Of a stretch of 64,000 nt of DNA, positions 62,655 through 64,000 are shown in pieces; the first letter of the stretch is position 1, and each line of letters begins with the position of its first letter. The notes below the pieces were generated by a model that did not search any database, had not been told where the DNA came from, and was given only the letters and a program-made list of their open reading frames with translations. The translations under genes were made by a program, and so were the position numbers. This DNA comes from Rosistilla oblonga (GTDB taxonomy: Bacteria; Planctomycetota; Planctomycetia; Pirellulales; Pirellulaceae): contig NZ_CP036292.1 in the NCBI RefSeq assembly GCF_007751715.1, forward strand, positions 1,550,001 through 1,614,000, read 5' to 3'.

Positions 62655-63686
62655 ATGACACAGCCTCTTTCATCCGTTCGCTGGCCCGCTGAGTGGGAAC
62701 CGCAAGACGCACTCTGGCTCTCCTGGCCGCACAATCGCGAGACCTGGCCGGGGCTGTATGAACCGGTGCCGAAGGCCTTTACCAACCTGGCCCGGCAGAT
62801 CGCATTGGCGACGCCGGTCCGCGTTTTGGCCGGATCGGCCGTGGCTGCCGAAGCGGATCAGGTGCTGCGAGGGATCTCCAATCTGGAACTCGTCGACGTC
62901 GAGACCAACGATTGCTGGATCCGCGATTATGGACCGACCTTTGTCCACGCCGCCGACGGTTCGCTGGCTGGCGTCGATTGGCGATACAACAGCTGGGGCG
63001 GGAAGTATCCCCCTTGGGATCGCGACGCCGCAGCAGCTGAAAAAATCCTAAAGCAGATCGGCGTCAAACGGATTCCGTCGACGCTCTGTCTCGAAGGTGG
63101 AGCGATCGAAACCGATGGCGCCGGGCGGTTGCTGCTGACTCCCGATTGCGTCCTCACCGACACGCGGAACCCCGGCGGCGACAAGGCTCAGGTCGAAGCA
63201 GAGCTCTCCGAAAAGCTGGGCGTACGCGAATTCATCTGGCTCACCGGCGGTGGTCTGATCGGCGACGATACCGATGGCCATATCGACCAGTTAGCCCGGT
63301 TTGTCGATCCCGAAAACCTGGTGATCGCATCGTGTGAGCCGAGCGATCCGAACTACCCGGCTCTCGAAGCCAATTACCAGCAACTGGTGCGTTGGGCGGA
63401 CGAAGCCGACGGGAATTTCCAGATCCATCGGCTGCCGATCCCCGCGCCTCGCGACGTCGATGGACAGCGGGTGCCGGAATGTTATTGCAATTTTTTGATC
63501 AGCGGGCCGCAGGTGCTGGTGCCGACCTTTGCCGATCCCGAATCGGATCGGCGAGCGGTGGCGATCCTCCGCAACCTGATGCCCCAACATGACGTCGTGC
63601 CGTTGGATGCCTCATCGCTCAGCTGGGGGCTTGGAGCGTTTCATTGCATGAGCCAACAACAACCTCGCCCGCAGGTGCCGAACTAA
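62655..63686 (+). CDS. aguA: Agmatine deiminase
   Basis: A 343-residue agmatine deiminase / peptidylarginine deiminase-family enzyme, converting agmatine to N-carbamoylputrescine and ammonia in polyamine synthesis. Motifs: WPAEWEPQDALWLSWPHNRE, VETNDCWIRDYGPTFV, CLEGGAIETDGAGRLL, the catalytic His in DDTDGHIDQLARF and the catalytic Cys331 in WGLGAFHCMSQQQPR. The ATG at 62655 is chosen at the conserved N-terminus; the longer in-frame ORF adds an unrelated tail. No aguB or speA partner is visible in the window. Confidence 0.93.
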   Translation: MTQPLSSVRWPAEWEPQDALWLSWPHNRETWPGLYEPVPKAFTNLARQIALATPVRVLAGSAVAAEADQVLRGISNLELVDVETNDCWIRDYGPTFVHAADGSLAGVDWRYNSWGGKYPPWDRDAAAAEKILKQIGVKRIPSTLCLEGGAIETDGAGRLLLTPDCVLTDTRNPGGDKAQVEAELSEKLGVREFIWLTGGGLIGDDTDGHIDQLARFVDPENLVIASCEPSDPNYPALEANYQQLVRWADEADGNFQIHRLPIPAPRDVDGQRVPECYCNFLISGPQVLVPTFADPESDRRAVAILRNLMPQHDVVPLDASSLSWGLGAFHCMSQQQPRPQVPN

Positions 63687-63810
63687 AATTGAAGCGGAAC
63701 CGGCTCGCTTCGTCCTCCGCTGATAGAGGGGCGTCGCAACCGGATGATTCGTAAACTAAGCTTCCTTATACATCGTTGAACGATGCTCTGGGGGGGTGGA
63801 GACATACGCC

Positions 63811-64000
63811 GTGGTTCGCTGGCCAACATGTGCCGGTGTTTTTCCTCGTTTCCCAAAAAGTGAAACCTTGAATTTTTCATCACGCTCGGGATCGCAGAAA
63901 CGACTTCGTCACAACGCGCTGCGTCAGCCGCGGCGTTTGCGGGCTGAGCAGTTGGAGTGTCGCCGACTGTTGGCGGTCGCTGAAGGGACGCCCTACGAAT
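63811..64000 (+). CDS. N-terminus of a planctomycete surface protein (cut by window edge)
   Basis: An open frame runs from a GTG at 63811, with GGAG nine bases upstream, to the window end; a TTG at 63868 is the alternative start. The translated end, RRLRAEQLECRRLLAVAEG, is the basic LE..x.R.LLA signal also seen in the FN3 protein at 35-38 kb. It marks a large exported surface protein whose body lies outside the window. Confidence 0.65.
   Translation, partial: MVRWPTCAGVFPRFPKSETLNFSSRSGSQKRLRHNALRQPRRLRAEQLECRRLLAVAEGTPYE

Overview
The window reads as a chromosomal segment from a planctomycete, probably a Pirellulaceae member of the Rhodopirellula/Rosistilla kind. Supporting signs are surface proteins with an N-terminal LE..ERRxLLA-type signal, a fused AroD-AroE enzyme, PQQ-like beta-propeller proteins, Hanks-type Ser/Thr kinases, a lone very large secretin, a DUF6268-like barrel, and mostly GC-rich, widely spaced genes. 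No tRNA, rRNA or CRISPR array was recognised. Genus-level placement is inference from gene content.

Layout. 1-10 kb: 5' part of a Ser/Thr kinase, an ABC-F ATPase, a DJ-1/PfpI protein, a 1176-residue secretin with an EF-hand-like loop, a barrel-type outer-membrane protein, and a translationally coupled HemN-like radical SAM / GcvH-like pair. 10-17 kb: beta-propeller protein, aroDE fusion, LolA-like/TlpA fusion, O-antigen ligase-like protein and nusB. 17-34 kb: a cell-surface polysaccharide locus. It has two flippases, a nucleotide-sugar dehydrogenase, a Wzc-like tyrosine autokinase, two more ligase/polymerase-like proteins, a PglC-like initiating transferase, a DegT-type aminotransferase, a methyltransferase, an APH-fold kinase and a GT2. 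From about 25.6 kb this locus turns visibly AT-rich, and it ends in a decayed IS3-family element. 35-43 kb: a surface metalloprotease-like protein with five nearly identical FN3 repeats, then a three-gene redox operon (double cNMP-binding/4x[4Fe-4S] protein, b-type-like membrane protein, ten-CXXCH cytochrome with a Cys-rich cytosolic head). 43-49 kb: three 180-bp repeats, then fliA, a small membrane protein, flhF and flhA in one flagellar cluster. 49-58.5 kb: a Ser/Thr kinase, then a divergently organised export-like locus (TolC-type protein versus GAF-HlyD, HlyD and PqqD-M50-HlyD proteins) without a recognisable energy-coupling pump. 59-64 kb: a lone ABC ATPase altered at four catalytic motifs, folP, two lipoproteins, agmatine deiminase, and the start of another surface protein.

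How the parts fit together. The polysaccharide genes look able to make activated sugars, start a lipid-linked unit, flip it, polymerise it and control its length through the tyrosine kinase. The adjacent methyltransferase and kinase could modify or cap the chain. The redox operon could link a cytosolic cyclic-nucleotide-responsive Fe-S protein to membrane and periplasmic electron carriers. The most unusual items are this redox operon, the catalytically altered ABC ATPase, and the M50/HlyD export locus. All assignments come from reading motifs by eye; no database search or computed alignment was available.
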